Origin: Zygotorulaspora mrakii
Lineage: Eukaryota; Ascomycota; Saccharomycetes; Saccharomycetales; Saccharomycetaceae
Reading direction: 5' to 3'
DNA: 64,000 bases
Assembly: GCF_013402915.1 (NCBI RefSeq)
Contig: NC_050725.1
Coordinates: 992,001 to 1,056,000 of the forward strand
This document shows, piece by piece, positions 48,087 to 58,456 of this stretch; the first letter of the stretch is position 1, and each line of letters begins with the position of its first letter. The position numbers and the translations under genes are program-made. Under the pieces are notes generated by a model. The model did not search any database. It saw nothing but the letters and a program-made list of their open reading frames with translations, and was not told the origin of the DNA.

Positions 48087-49616
48087 ATGTCGGTATATCA
48101 AGAAAACTGTGAGTCAGATTTTGGAGAAAAGTCATCTGTCAATGCTGACTCGTCAGTAGCAGAATTCTCTTCTTTATCATGGCCTTCAAAGATTAAAGCT
48201 GTGCTGTGGGGTAATCCACCGAAAGATTTGCTTGAGAGAAAGCTGCTTTTGAAGATAGACATTTTAGTGATGTCATTCGTTTGCTTGAATTATTGGATTA
48301 ACTATGTCGATCGATCCAATGTGGCAAACGCCTACGTTTCAGGTATGAGAGGCGATCTAGGAATGACAGGTGATGATTTTAACATTATTAATACCGTGTT
48401 CACCGTGGGTTATGTCGTTTCTATGATTCCCAATAATATCATGATACTTAAAGTTTCACCACGCTACTGGTTATCATTCTGCTGCTTCGCTTGGGCTTTG
48501 CTGACTTTGGGTTTATACAAGGTTACATCGTATAAGCAGATCTGCGTCATTAGATTCTTCCAAGCGTGTTTTGAGAGTTCCACCTTCGCTGGTACCCACC
48601 TCATACTAGGTTCATGGTACAAAGAGCATGAAATCAATACAAGAAGTGCGACATTTACCAGCAGTGGATTAATAGGCATAATTTTCTCAGGATTTATGCA
48701 AGGATCAATTTATTCCACAATGAATGGCAAAAGAGGATTGGAGGGTTGGAGATGGCTTTTTATAATTGATTTCATTATCACCATTCCTATCTGTGTCTAT
48801 GGTTTTTTCTGCTTTCCTGGTACTCCGGAAAACAGCAAGCCCTCTTTTTTCTTTTCCGAGGAGGAGCTTAAGTTGGCTAAAGCCAGATTACCTCCCAGAA
48901 AGAAGACAAAGCTGGATCTTTCCGTCTTCAAGCGAGTGATGGGAGGGTGGCATTGGTGGTTGTTCAGTCTGTTATGGGTCCTCGGTGGTGAAAATGAGTC
49001 CTTTGGTTCAAACTCGTTGTTTGCTCTTTGGTTAAGCTTTAATAATTATACTATCGCGCAAAGAAACCACTATCCTATGGGTGTATACGGAGTCGGTATT
49101 GTTGCAACATATTCTGCAGCCTTATATCTTGATCGTACCGGGGGTAAAAAACATTGGCTGATTGCCGTTATTATTAGTGTGATCCTTGTAGTTGTGTCTA
49201 TTATGACCTTGGCGTCTCCACTTAGGGATGGTGTGATATTTGCAGCTCAATATCTTTCCGGTGTTTCGTATTCTGGTCAGGCGATCTTTTTCGCTTGGGC
49301 CAACTTGGCCTGCAAAAATGACATCGAGGAAAGGGCAATCGTGTTGGCATCAATGAATATGTTTTCAGGGGCTGTTAATGCTTGGTGGTCATTACTGTTT
49401 TACTCTGCTACAACAGTACCAAGATTCAGGAGGGGCTGTTATGCCATGATTGCTACGACGGTTTCTTCCGCCATCGTGGCTGTTGTTATGAGACAATTGC
49501 AAAAGAGAGACGGAAAATTGAAGGCAGCAGATGAGGAAACCACTAGAGGTACTGTAAGTTATATAGATGGGATCGAAACTCCCGAGGAAGTAAAGGATGA
49601 TATTAAAATCCATTGA
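48087..49616 (+). CDS. FEN2: FEN2-like H+/pantothenate symporter
   Basis: Encodes 509 residues (512 in S. cerevisiae). Plasma-membrane transporter of the allantoate/anion:cation symporter branch of the major facilitator superfamily; Fen2 imports pantothenate. About 12 transmembrane segments. Blocks closely resembling Fen2 include FVCLNYWINYVDRSNVANAY, NTVFTVGYVVSMIPNNIM, GTHLILGSWYKE, LWVLGGENESFGSNS and ASMNMFSGAVNAWWS. The related biotin carrier Vht1 is a poorer match. The frame is open 20 codons upstream to a TTG; the ATG at 48087 gives the usual length. Divergent from the amidase with shared GATA sites. Confidence 0.88.
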   Translation: MSVYQENCESDFGEKSSVNADSSVAEFSSLSWPSKIKAVLWGNPPKDLLERKLLLKIDILVMSFVCLNYWINYVDRSNVANAYVSGMRGDLGMTGDDFNIINTVFTVGYVVSMIPNNIMILKVSPRYWLSFCCFAWALLTLGLYKVTSYKQICVIRFFQACFESSTFAGTHLILGSWYKEHEINTRSATFTSSGLIGIIFSGFMQGSIYSTMNGKRGLEGWRWLFIIDFIITIPICVYGFFCFPGTPENSKPSFFFSEEELKLAKARLPPRKKTKLDLSVFKRVMGGWHWWLFSLLWVLGGENESFGSNSLFALWLSFNNYTIAQRNHYPMGVYGVGIVATYSAALYLDRTGGKKHWLIAVIISVILVVVSIMTLASPLRDGVIFAAQYLSGVSYSGQAIFFAWANLACKNDIEERAIVLASMNMFSGAVNAWWSLLFYSATTVPRFRRGCYAMIATTVSSAIVAVVMRQLQKRDGKLKAADEETTRGTVSYIDGIETPEEVKDDIKIH

Positions 49617-50371
49617 ATCTGCTGAGCGGCTTTAAAAGACCAATCCAACTTTTGTTTAAATAGATGTTCAATTTTAAGTTTTTTTAACTTTTCGGGATGG
49701 AAGGCTTTCTTAAAGGCCCGAACTATCTCAAAAAGAGGTGTTTCTCTTTTAAAGGCATTCATAAGCTTCGAGTGCACCATTCATCTAGAGATTGCGTTCC
49801 ACGAAAGTCAATAATGGGATGGGGGGACTTCATTGCAGGAAGTGTTTTTCCAGTTTGAAAAATCGTGAGTAGCCAAATATAAGCAATTGTTTCATGCGAC
49901 CTGCGGGACCATTCGACGCCTAGGCTCTTTGAGTTTTTCCCATGTCAAATACTACTCCAAGCAACTCAACCAATGCCTTCCCAAACCAGTCTTTTTGTGA
50001 CTTCACCACAGTTCTACTTGGTGATACTCTTGGAAACATTATGCTCCGCTTACATTTCAGTCCACAATAAAGGAAGAATATTTGAAGAGATAATAATTGG
50101 GCTTGCAGAATTTTGCTGATTAGTTTTTGATCAGTCTTTTTATAACCCTCATCCGGATTCTCACTTCGACTAATATTTGGATTTAACTGGGAGAAACGAG
50201 ATTATTTTCTTGATCTCCCGACGACCTGTGGTTGATTTGCAAAAATTGCTTTGATTTGCATAAAGACCAAGAGTTACTTGTAATTTGATGTATCTAAAAA
50301 GCTGTGCCGCAAAATAGACACGGCGCAAAATACTTTATCGAGTTATAAAATAAAGAATTGATAAATATCCT
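49617..50371. other. Convergent intergenic region, FEN2-like / DAL5-like (755 bp)
   Basis: 3' flanks of two convergent transporters. A 73-codon ATG frame on the minus strand (49559-49780) runs antisense into the FEN2 3' end and is probably fortuitous. Nothing else was recognised. Confidence 0.5.
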
Positions 50372-51949
50372 TCAGTAAGCGTATCTGAAATAACGATTTT
50401 CGAAGTCAGTTTTATCCTTGAAGCCATTAATGATACCCTCTCTTTCCATTTCTGGAGTAAGTGGCCCTTTAGAATTCCTGCTTTTGTTTCTGAAGAACAT
50501 AAGCGCGAAGTAAATTATACTGAGAAACATCATTCCTCCGTAGGAGCCAATCAAGCCCTTCATACCAGAAATATATTTTGGAGCCTCGTTGGCATACATG
50601 ATTTTTGAACCGACGATATTGCCAGACGTGTACATAAGAAACCACATTATTTTTGCTGTTGAATGCTTCGATGAACCTGCGATCGTGGCATTCATTAAAA
50701 CCCAACACATAATTACTGGTCCACCGATGATGTATAACAACCAACAACATCCCACAAGAGCCCATTTATGTTCAAGAGGGATTAAATGAATGCCAATCAG
50801 ACCTGCAAGCGTTGGTATGCACAATAGAAAAAGTAAAATTGTGCGAATGTTTTTTTTAGTCGTGATTGCAATCAATCCAGCCGCAAAGACGCAGACAAAC
50901 TCAATGGCACCTGTTGGTAATTGTAGCAATGTTGCATTCAAACCTGAAAAGCCAAAACCCCTGATCAATGATGAGATGAAATTCGATGTTCCGCCATTTA
51001 CAACACCACACCCTAAACCAATGATAGCCAGGATCCAAACATTTAAATCTTTGAGTGCTTCATATGTCTGATAAATCTTGAATTTGGTGTCTTTGATACC
51101 CATTTGATTTTTGGAGACACGCTTAATAACCTTCAGCTTTTCTTCATGATTCAAAAATCTTGCATTAGCTGGAGAATCAGGAGCGAGGTACAAAAATACT
51201 AGCGCCCATGCAAAGTTTATCAGACCTATAACGAGGAAAATCAACTTCCATGGTCTCAACGTAGTGTTGGTAGAATGACCCAAACCGTAAGCCAACAGAG
51301 CTCCGACCATTGTAGCAACACCATTCATGGATAAAAACGTACACATTCTGAACGGCTGTTCTCTCTTGTTATAGAACATACCACACATCATCATGTTAGA
51401 TGGCGAAATGGATGCTTCCATAACACCAAGTAAAAACCTTAATGCCATCATGTCTGCATAATTTCTTGCTCCTACATGAGCAATAAGAAGGATCGCCCAA
51501 ATTACTAGTGCACACCCTGTGTATTTCGCTACAGGCACCCTTTGGATCACCCAAATAGTAGGGATACAACCTACCAAGTAACCTGCGTTAAAAATAGCAG
51601 CAATATCACCATAATCACCGCCCGTTAGATGGAGATCTTCTCTCAGAGAATAGGCGGATGCGTAATTCAATGAAAGCTTGTCCAAGAACTGAAGCATGTA
51701 CGTGCAACACAAGATTGGAAGCATCCACCTGTCTATTTTTCTTCTAATCTTTGCATAGTCTTCATCGTCCCTCTCCAGATCCTCCTCTATTATCTCTTCA
51801 AAGAGATCAGCACCAACTATACGTGATTTGTCTACACCTTCCAGCGACGCTACTGCTTCAAGGGGATCTGAAGATACTTCCACATTCCCAACAGAAATAT
51901 CAATTGACTCTTTCTGTTCGCGAGTCTCTTTACTGCTATTAACAGACAT
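50372..51949 (-). CDS. DAL5-family anion:cation symporter
   Basis: Encodes 525 residues. Member of the allantoate permease branch of the major facilitator superfamily (relatives: DAL5, THI73, YIL166C, TNA1). An acidic N-terminal cytoplasmic region of about 65 residues precedes the transmembrane part. Typical blocks are KIDRWMLPILCCTYMLQFLDK in helix 1, GYLVGCIPTIWVIQRVP, and ALRFLLGVMEASISPSNMMM. The frame opens 6 codons upstream to a GTG; the ATG at 51949 is the first. Three GATAA cores lie about 300 bp upstream. I cannot assign the substrate: allantoate, ureidosuccinate, dipeptide or another carboxylate are all possible for this family. Confidence 0.85.
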   Translation of the reverse strand: MSVNSSKETREQKESIDISVGNVEVSSDPLEAVASLEGVDKSRIVGADLFEEIIEEDLERDDEDYAKIRRKIDRWMLPILCCTYMLQFLDKLSLNYASAYSLREDLHLTGGDYGDIAAIFNAGYLVGCIPTIWVIQRVPVAKYTGCALVIWAILLIAHVGARNYADMMALRFLLGVMEASISPSNMMMCGMFYNKREQPFRMCTFLSMNGVATMVGALLAYGLGHSTNTTLRPWKLIFLVIGLINFAWALVFLYLAPDSPANARFLNHEEKLKVIKRVSKNQMGIKDTKFKIYQTYEALKDLNVWILAIIGLGCGVVNGGTSNFISSLIRGFGFSGLNATLLQLPTGAIEFVCVFAAGLIAITTKKNIRTILLFLLCIPTLAGLIGIHLIPLEHKWALVGCCWLLYIIGGPVIMCWVLMNATIAGSSKHSTAKIMWFLMYTSGNIVGSKIMYANEAPKYISGMKGLIGSYGGMMFLSIIYFALMFFRNKSRNSKGPLTPEMEREGIINGFKDKTDFENRYFRYAY

Positions 51950-52250
51950 ATTTGTAGTACTTTTCACTGTTGGATTATTCCTTACAGGTAAAACTTTTGG
52001 AAGGATTACTTGGTCACAGGAATGTGTTCCTTATATATGTGAAAGGGTTCATTGTCGCAATTCTACAGCTCGATGCTCTTGATGCCAATGAATACACTGC
52101 TGATTATGAATTCCATATCGATAGATCACGTTGCAGTGGCCGCAGATAGAAATTTATTGCAATGTATTGATATCGGGATCCAAGCGCAGCGCTGCAACCG
52201 CGCTAACCAAGAAGTTTTCCCGCGGTGTCTCTACGAGTAAAAATTTAATG

Positions 52251-52287
52251 GATAAAGTGGTAAGGGATGATAACAATCTGCGATAAG
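52251..52287. promoter_or_regulatory. GATA-factor sites upstream of the DAL5-like gene
   Basis: GATAA at 52251-52255 and 52269-52273 and GATAAG at 52282-52287: three copies in 37 bp, about 300 bp upstream of the ATG at 51949. Consistent with Gln3/Gat1 control, as for DAL5 in S. cerevisiae. Confidence 0.6.
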
Positions 52288-53677
52288 CCTTACTATTGCA
52301 ACGAAGACCCGCCATGCAGGTATGTTTAATAGAGGTCCAGTGAGAATGGTGATTAATTTGAAATTAGGTTTGTCTAAGCGATGATTTACAGTTCAGTTTA
52401 TCTTGTCACTGATAATTGTTGATAGCAGGTTTGACATTCCACTATCGGTGCTGCATCAGCCGTCCTTTTTACCGCGCAAATCCTATCTTGTGAGCCTGCA
52501 GCATGTTGCAACCGCGCGAATGATCCTTAATTCAGCACCATTACTGGCGCGTGCAGCTTTTAGATCGAACCCTTGTTTTACTCATCATTTTGCCATGATA
52601 AGTTGAGATAATCCAAAGTCCTCGAACTTGGAGATGAGAATGTCAGGTACCAGAAACTGCAAAAGATGAAGACAAATTTCGAGGTGAAACGAGGGACCTA
52701 CTGGGAAAATTGATCAGGTCAATCAGATTGTTGAAGATATGTATATAGCAAAAAGCGACCTATTGAAACAAAGGGGGGCACAGATTTCTTCCCCGTAGGC
52801 GCTTGGGCGTGGCCCAGATAAGCTCAACTGGCACGAGCCGGTACTTCTAAACAAGACAGGCGACCCAACGAGAAAGGACACTGGTGTCGCATTATAAATG
52901 CCAAACTGCGATTTGTTTAAGGCTACTGACGTAACGTGCACCAAGGCGCATACTTTCAGATACGTCGAGTATCAACTTCTTTGCGAACGGTTGAGAAAAG
53001 TAGAGCGCATGGCGCGGTAGTGGGTAGGTCACAAGCAGAGGATCCTACATGCAGGGAGCTCGCTTTCCTTGCACATTGATCAGGCAATGGTAATGCAAAG
53101 ACTCTACTTCACATGACCAGAAATAGGATGCACGACCAAAAACAGTGACTTTGAACTAAAAGTTGTGAGCTGCCGTGTCGCGAGCCGTATGAAGACTAAA
53201 CAGAGCTCTGAAACATGAAAAGTGGCACGTCCGAAACGGAACAACAGTTGAAACAGGCCTGGGAGTGACTTCAAAGAACAAGTGTTGACTTTCTTTGGCA
53301 TATGAGAAAGAGAGCAATCCCAAGCTGCGAGTGCTTCAAGCTAATTTAGGAAAAACACTGTTCCTACTGTTTGATCCCAAGCTGTGTGTGAGCGAATCGG
53401 GAGATTGGCCCGCTCGCTGTGGCATTGCAATAGACCCTCAATGCGTCTACATAGCTCGTTGAAGCAGTGTCGAAACGTTACAACAACATTCTCTATTAGA
53501 AAAAAGAGATAGATGGGTTTGTCAAACACGACCAACACGTAATTTATTTCTGATTGCTTGCCAGGCGACTTCCTCAGATGAGCACGAAAAACGTGCATTG
53601 TCATACAGGACATGCACGCTTGGAGGAGGTCAGATGTAACTGAAGACTGCAAGTCTCCGCCGTCTGAACCAGCGGTT

Positions 53678-53710
53678 CCCGCGAGCTACCCGCGAGCTAC
53701 CCGCGAGCTA
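53678..53710. repeat. Three tandem copies of an 11-bp unit (CCCGCGAGCTA)
   Basis: Perfect tandem copies at 53678-53688, 53689-53699 and 53700-53710, followed by the first four bases of a fourth copy. Confidence 0.9.
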
Positions 53711-54761
53711 CCCGTGAACAAGCCTCGTGTTAACTGCAAGTGCTCGGGCGTCCATTGTCTGCCTTCGTTGCACCTGAGATGGACGGAACCTCACCTCGAT
53801 CGATTGACATCGGATTTCGCGTTCGCGTCTGCATCGCATTCAGGCTTTTTCAGGCTCTTGTCCGGAGACGATTTTGGGAACACGTTAAAAACAGAGACCT
53901 AATTTGGTAGACAGACGCGTTTCCTGCAGATTTTAACTTCTAGCTTTCTCCAATTAAGGAAAAACATGGACGAATTAAGACAACCACAAAAGACAAAAAT
54001 AAAGCTAATCGATCGAACAGAATATTCTCGAACTTAAACAAAAGAACAATTACCGAAAACGATCAAACGCAGCCTACTGCAACCCGCCAAACTCTAATTG
54101 TAGGTTGTATTGTCGCCGAAAAAGACCAGCCCCTCTTTCGTTCCTTCTTTCCTGCCATATGCTTAAAGCTGAACATAATTTTTAAATACTTGCATAAAGT
54201 GTGCGTCATCTATTATAGGTAATTACACATTATGCAGGTAATAGGCTATTCCTTCAAGTTTCTATACTTTTGCTGTGAAAATCGCGTTTGATGTGTTGAA
54301 GTCGTGTTTTCCCGCGCTTCGTAAAAGGCTTGAAGTACGAAAAGCTTACAAGCAAATTAGGTTGTTTCCCGTTTCGTAAATACACAATTGTCATTAGCGG
54401 CTTTATTTTTGTTGTGTTTTAGATTTCTTCAGACCCTGCACCAAGCAACTTTGTCGCGTTTTGTTTACCAACATGCGTGTCTTCAAATGCGATTCAGGCT
54501 CGCCAAACGTGCACTTGGTCGCCGGTGCCTGCATTGGGAATTGCAAGGTTGGATTTGGTTGAAGCGCGGCATTATGAAATGACTAAGTTTCGTTGCATGC
54601 TCAATTGGTATCGAGACAGATAAATAGTATATAACCAGGTTCAATCCAGATTAATTCACCGTAAGTCCCGGAGATATTTCTAATACTCTTTTTTTGGCTT
54701 TAAGACAACACAACAACGATAGTGGTTGCTAAAGTTCTGGTCAGATTTCGCCTTTAAAGAA

Positions 54762-57287
54762 ATGTTCAATCGCTTAATTGATTTGCAAGCTGCTTTAGCT
54801 TTGGCTTTGTGCACACAAGGTGCATTGGGTCAATTCTACAGCAACAGCACCTCTTTTTCAGGTAACAGTTCTTCCACAGCTGCTTCAAGCTCTTCCAGCT
54901 CTATTTCCATCAGCAGTTCTATTACCTCTTCTGGTTCATCTAACTCTGGTCTCACAAGCTCTGGAAGCCCAAGCTCAGAAATAACAAGCTCCGGTTCTGG
55001 TTCCGTCTCCAGCTCAGTTCCTTTAACATCTAGCTCTAGCTCTGCTCCATCCAGTTCTGGCTCTGCATCTGGTTCTAGCTCTGCTCCATCAAGTTCTGGC
55101 TCTGCATCTGGTTCTAGCTCTGCTCCATCCAGTTCTGGCTCTGGCTCTGTATCTGGTTCTAGCTCTGCTCCATCCAGTTCTGGCTCTGCATCTGGTTCTA
55201 GCTCTGCTCCATCCAGTTCTGGCTCTGCATCTGGTTCTAGCTCTGCTCCATCCCGTTCTGGCTCTGCATCTGGTTCTAGCTCTGCTCCATCCAGCTCTGG
55301 TTCCTCATCCGGTTCTGGTTCCGTATCCAGTACACCAACTTCTTCTGTATCACCTTCGACTTCTGGTTCCAACAGTATTACGTCCACTGCTCCACCTTCA
55401 TCAAGTTCTGGTACATCTACCTTACCAGAAACTACAATTTCCGCAGATGTTACCATTACTGGTGACTTATTTGCCACTGCTGCGGTTGAAATTCTAGCTG
55501 GCGCAAGTTTGACTCTTCTCAACGGTCACACATACGGTTTCTCTGGTGATCTAATTGTCCGTGGTGCTCTGATTGTTACAAAGACCGAACCAACATATGA
55601 AGGAACTTCATTCGATATCTCGGGTAGTTTATTTGATGTCTCTGGTAGCTTCAATGCTCAAGATTCTGATGCCACAACCGCCTCAATTTTCTCCTTCACC
55701 CCTGGTACTTTTGAAAACAGCGGTATTATTTCATTGGATTTATCTACTTCTCCAAATGGTCAAGTTACTTACTCACCTTATTCCAACACTGGTACCTTTT
55801 CTTTCTCCAACTCTATTGTCAATGGAGGTGCTGTCTCTGGTCTGGAACGTAGAGCAGAAGGTGAAGGATCTACCAACAATGGTAACATTGTCTTGGATAA
55901 TGGTAGTACATACGTTGTTCAAGAACCAATTTCTGGAAATGGTACCTTTACTGTAACTTCCGGTAATCTATACGTGCATGATCCTAACACATTCACTGGT
56001 CAAAGTGTTCATGTCTCTGAGCAAGGTGTTCTTGCAGTTGATCCTACTGAAACTAACTCCACCCCTATCCCAGTTGTTGGTTACACTGGTGTAAACCAAA
56101 TTGCTATCACATCAGAACCTTCAAGCCTATCCTACGACAGCACTACTGGTGTCTTATCAGCCACCATTGGTAACAGCGTTTTCTCATTCGCTATTGGTAC
56201 TGGTTTCTCCAGTTCTGGTTTCAACATCTCTCAAGGTACATTCGCTGGTCTAAGTGCTTACTATTTAAACTATGGTGGTGCTGTTGCTTCCAGTTCTGCT
56301 ACTTCATCGGTTTCTACCACATCTGGTGCCTCTTCTGTCAGCTCCGCTACTGCTTCTTCATCCGTTTCCACCACATCTGGTGCTTCTTCCGTCAGTGCTT
56401 CCACTTCTGCTTCATCAGAATCTGCATCTGTTTACACTACAACCATAAGTTCTGGAACTGTAACAAGTACTGTTGTGGTCTCATGTTCACAAACTACTGA
56501 TGCCAGTGGTAAAGTATACACTGTTACCACCACTGTCCCATGTTCATCCACGACCGCTACTATAACTTCTTGTGACAAGAGTGGATGCCATCCAGTCCCA
56601 GCTCCAACTACCACAACGGCAACTATCACTACTTGTGGTGAAAATGGTTGCCACCCTGTTACTGGCCCAACCACCACAACAGCAACTATCACTACTTGTG
56701 GTGAAAATGGTTGCCACCCTGTTACTGGCCCAACCACCACAACAGCAACTATCACTACTTGCGGTGAAAATGGTTGCCACCCTGTTACTGGCCCAACCAC
56801 CACAACAGCAACTATCACTACTTGCGGTGAAAATGGTTGCCACCCTGTAACAGGAACAACTACAGCTGCTCCAGAAACTGTTGTTTCATCAGGTGCCACG
56901 TCTGAGATTGTTTCCTCAAAATCCTACACTACCGAGACCATTACTCACTGTGACAACAATGGATGTGAGACCAAAACAGTTTCTTCTGAAGCTTCAAAGG
57001 AAACCACTGCTGCTACCGTCACTTCATGTAACGGAGAAGGTTGTGTCACCACCACATACGCACCACCAGCTACAACAAGTGGTACCATTGTGACTTCTGC
57101 TACCAGCAACTCTCCTGCTCCATCTACAGGAGTTCCTACCTCTATTGCAAGCCCTGCAACAGCTCAGACTTCCATGCCAGGTTCTTCTACAGGTATTATC
57201 ATTCAATCTGAAGGTATTGCCGCTGGCATGAAATTCAACAGTTTGACTGCTTTGGCCGGTTTATTCATTCTTTCCCTCTTAAACTGA
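54762..57287 (+). CDS. GPI-anchored cell-wall adhesin with Hyr/Iff-type domain
   Basis: Encodes 841 residues. Order of parts: signal peptide (about 1-23, LAALALCTQGALG-like core); Ser/Gly-rich segment (about 24-220) containing seven copies of a 13-residue SSAPSSSG-type repeat; a beta-helix-like domain (about 224-505) resembling the hyphally regulated cell-wall protein N-terminal domain (Hyr/Iff type); a Ser/Thr segment; four perfect 21-residue repeats with two cysteines (core TTCGENGCHPVTG, about 616-699); diverged copies of the same motif; and a C-terminal hydrophobic GPI signal (LTALAGLFILSLLN). A dibasic LERR-AEG site, a possible Kex2 site, lies near residue 365. The frame opens 12 codons upstream to a TTG; the ATG at 54762 starts the signal peptide. 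Role in adhesion or wall structure is inferred from architecture. Confidence 0.88.
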   Translation: MFNRLIDLQAALALALCTQGALGQFYSNSTSFSGNSSSTAASSSSSSISISSSITSSGSSNSGLTSSGSPSSEITSSGSGSVSSSVPLTSSSSSAPSSSGSASGSSSAPSSSGSASGSSSAPSSSGSGSVSGSSSAPSSSGSASGSSSAPSSSGSASGSSSAPSRSGSASGSSSAPSSSGSSSGSGSVSSTPTSSVSPSTSGSNSITSTAPPSSSSGTSTLPETTISADVTITGDLFATAAVEILAGASLTLLNGHTYGFSGDLIVRGALIVTKTEPTYEGTSFDISGSLFDVSGSFNAQDSDATTASIFSFTPGTFENSGIISLDLSTSPNGQVTYSPYSNTGTFSFSNSIVNGGAVSGLERRAEGEGSTNNGNIVLDNGSTYVVQEPISGNGTFTVTSGNLYVHDPNTFTGQSVHVSEQGVLAVDPTETNSTPIPVVGYTGVNQIAITSEPSSLSYDSTTGVLSATIGNSVFSFAIGTGFSSSGFNISQGTFAGLSAYYLNYGGAVASSSATSSVSTTSGASSVSSATASSSVSTTSGASSVSASTSASSESASVYTTTISSGTVTSTVVVSCSQTTDASGKVYTVTTTVPCSSTTATITSCDKSGCHPVPAPTTTTATITTCGENGCHPVTGPTTTTATITTCGENGCHPVTGPTTTTATITTCGENGCHPVTGPTTTTATITTCGENGCHPVTGTTTAAPETVVSSGATSEIVSSKSYTTETITHCDNNGCETKTVSSEASKETTAATVTSCNGEGCVTTTYAPPATTSGTIVTSATSNSPAPSTGVPTSIASPATAQTSMPGSSTGIIIQSEGIAAGMKFNSLTALAGLFILSLLN
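55035..55315 (+). repeat. Minisatellite in the adhesin: 39-bp Ser/Gly repeats
   Basis: About seven tandem copies of a 39-bp unit encoding SSAPSSSGSASGS. One copy is lengthened (SGSGSVSG) and one has Ser changed to Arg. It creates a long open frame on the opposite strand, which is not a gene. Confidence 0.85.
56607..56858 (+). repeat. Four 63-bp repeats encoding a two-cysteine motif
   Basis: Near-identical tandem units encoding TTTTATITTCGENGCHPVTGP. The near-identity at DNA level implies recent expansion or gene conversion. Confidence 0.9.
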
Positions 57288-57547
57288 GAGTGTGATGATG
57301 TGATACCCCCTATATTCTAGCTTGAGACTTTTCGTTTGTTTTTTCAAGACACTTATATATTTTGTAAATTGTTTCGCAGCAGAAAATGTTACTTCATAAG
57401 TTTTTTTTCAGAATATAGAGCTAATTATAGGGTTTTTAAATAACTCATTAATGTAATTACGCCGAGGTAGTATTTAGCTGCCTGATATAATCTTCAAAAC
57501 AGCTTGGATAAAACGGCAATACAATGATCCATTAAAAAAGTAAAAAA

Positions 57548-57621
57548 TGATTTCGCCCAGGATCGAACTGGGGACGTTCTGCGTGTTAAGCAGATGCCAT
57601 AACCGACTAGACCACGAAACC
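57548..57621 (-). tRNA. tRNA-Val (anticodon AAC)
   Basis: 74-nt cloverleaf on the minus strand, with acceptor stem GGTTTCG/CGAAATC (discriminator A). The anticodon loop CTTAACA carries AAC (read as IAC), and the T-arm is CCCAGTTCGATCCTGGG. No intron. The sequence matches the standard yeast tRNA-Val(AAC). A run of six A on the plus strand at 57542-57547 gives the oligo-T terminator immediately downstream. Confidence 0.97.
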
Positions 57622-58456
57622 ATTAAAAGTCAATAAAACTAATGGCTATTTGAATCCATAAGTAAGAAATCAGCATACTTTTTAATTTCATTCTGAAATG
57701 TGTTATTATCTGAAAAAAATGTTTTCTTCGGCGTTGTCGATAGTAACTTGGTTTGACATTGATGATGATACTGTGATATTCAATTATAGAGATATATAAT
57801 TCCTTGGTTTTCTGATGCTTATAAGGCATCTCTTTAATATATCTTACAAGATCGATTTATATTTCAACAGTATACAACAATCTCAATGTTCCAATGGTTT
57901 AACTAATTTCAGTATATCACGTTCACTCTCCTATAAGATCACTTCAGAGCTGATGTGATCGACAAGCCTATGGTATTATACTGCGGGAAGAACTCGACTA
58001 CACACAACGTTCGCGCTTTGCTGAAGGGAGCTGAGTTGATTAAAATGTTGCGGCCGTAAATCACATTTGACATTTTGTACTTGGCAGCATAATTTCTCGA
58101 ATTGGCTCAGCTTTTTGTTTTTGATGTTTAAACCCGTATCTAGGCCACGAAAGAGCTGCAAACGTAAAGGTGAGAAGGACGGTTCGATCGCACAGCAGCT
58201 TTTCTGCCCATTTACATTCTGCGTGGTGAGTCCCCATGACAACCGATTTTTTTTCATTTGCTATCCACTTCTCGTGCTTATCTCGCGAGATTCGCGTTTG
58301 AGGCTTGAGGCACCATCTGTAATGAAAAAGAATACAGGACTGGACATAGACACCTGCAGATGTATATATGGCGACATAAATATTCAGAAATATGAACTGA
58401 AAGTCTTCGCAGTCTTAAAGTATTCCCTCTTAGTTGAGCAATTCATTTGCAAATTT
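57622..58456. other. Intergenic region, tRNA-Val / AYR1-like
   Basis: 835 bp. The AYR1-like frame stays open through the right part, with in-frame ATGs at 58124 and 58322, but these give an unusually long N-terminus. No long terminal repeat was recognised beside the tRNA gene. Confidence 0.45.

Larger units (their letters stand above)
51950..54761. other. 2.8-kb divergent intergenic region, DAL5-like / adhesin
   Basis: Contains the GATA cluster near the DAL5-like gene and an 11-bp tandem repeat at 53678-53710. No gene was recognised. Long promoters of this size are usual for yeast adhesin genes. Confidence 0.5.

Noticed and set aside
49559..49780. 73-codon ATG frame, minus strand, at the FEN2 3' end
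   Set aside because: Basic helix-like reading but overlaps the FEN2 coding end in antisense and has no homologue I can name.
54836..55522. 228-codon minus-strand frame opposite the adhesin
   Set aside because: Antisense shadow of the Ser/Gly minisatellite, producing an artificial Glu/Leu/Pro repeat.
57300..58060. LTR or Ty-like element next to the tRNA gene
   Set aside because: Looked for TG...CA-bounded repeats and direct duplications around the tRNA; none seen.
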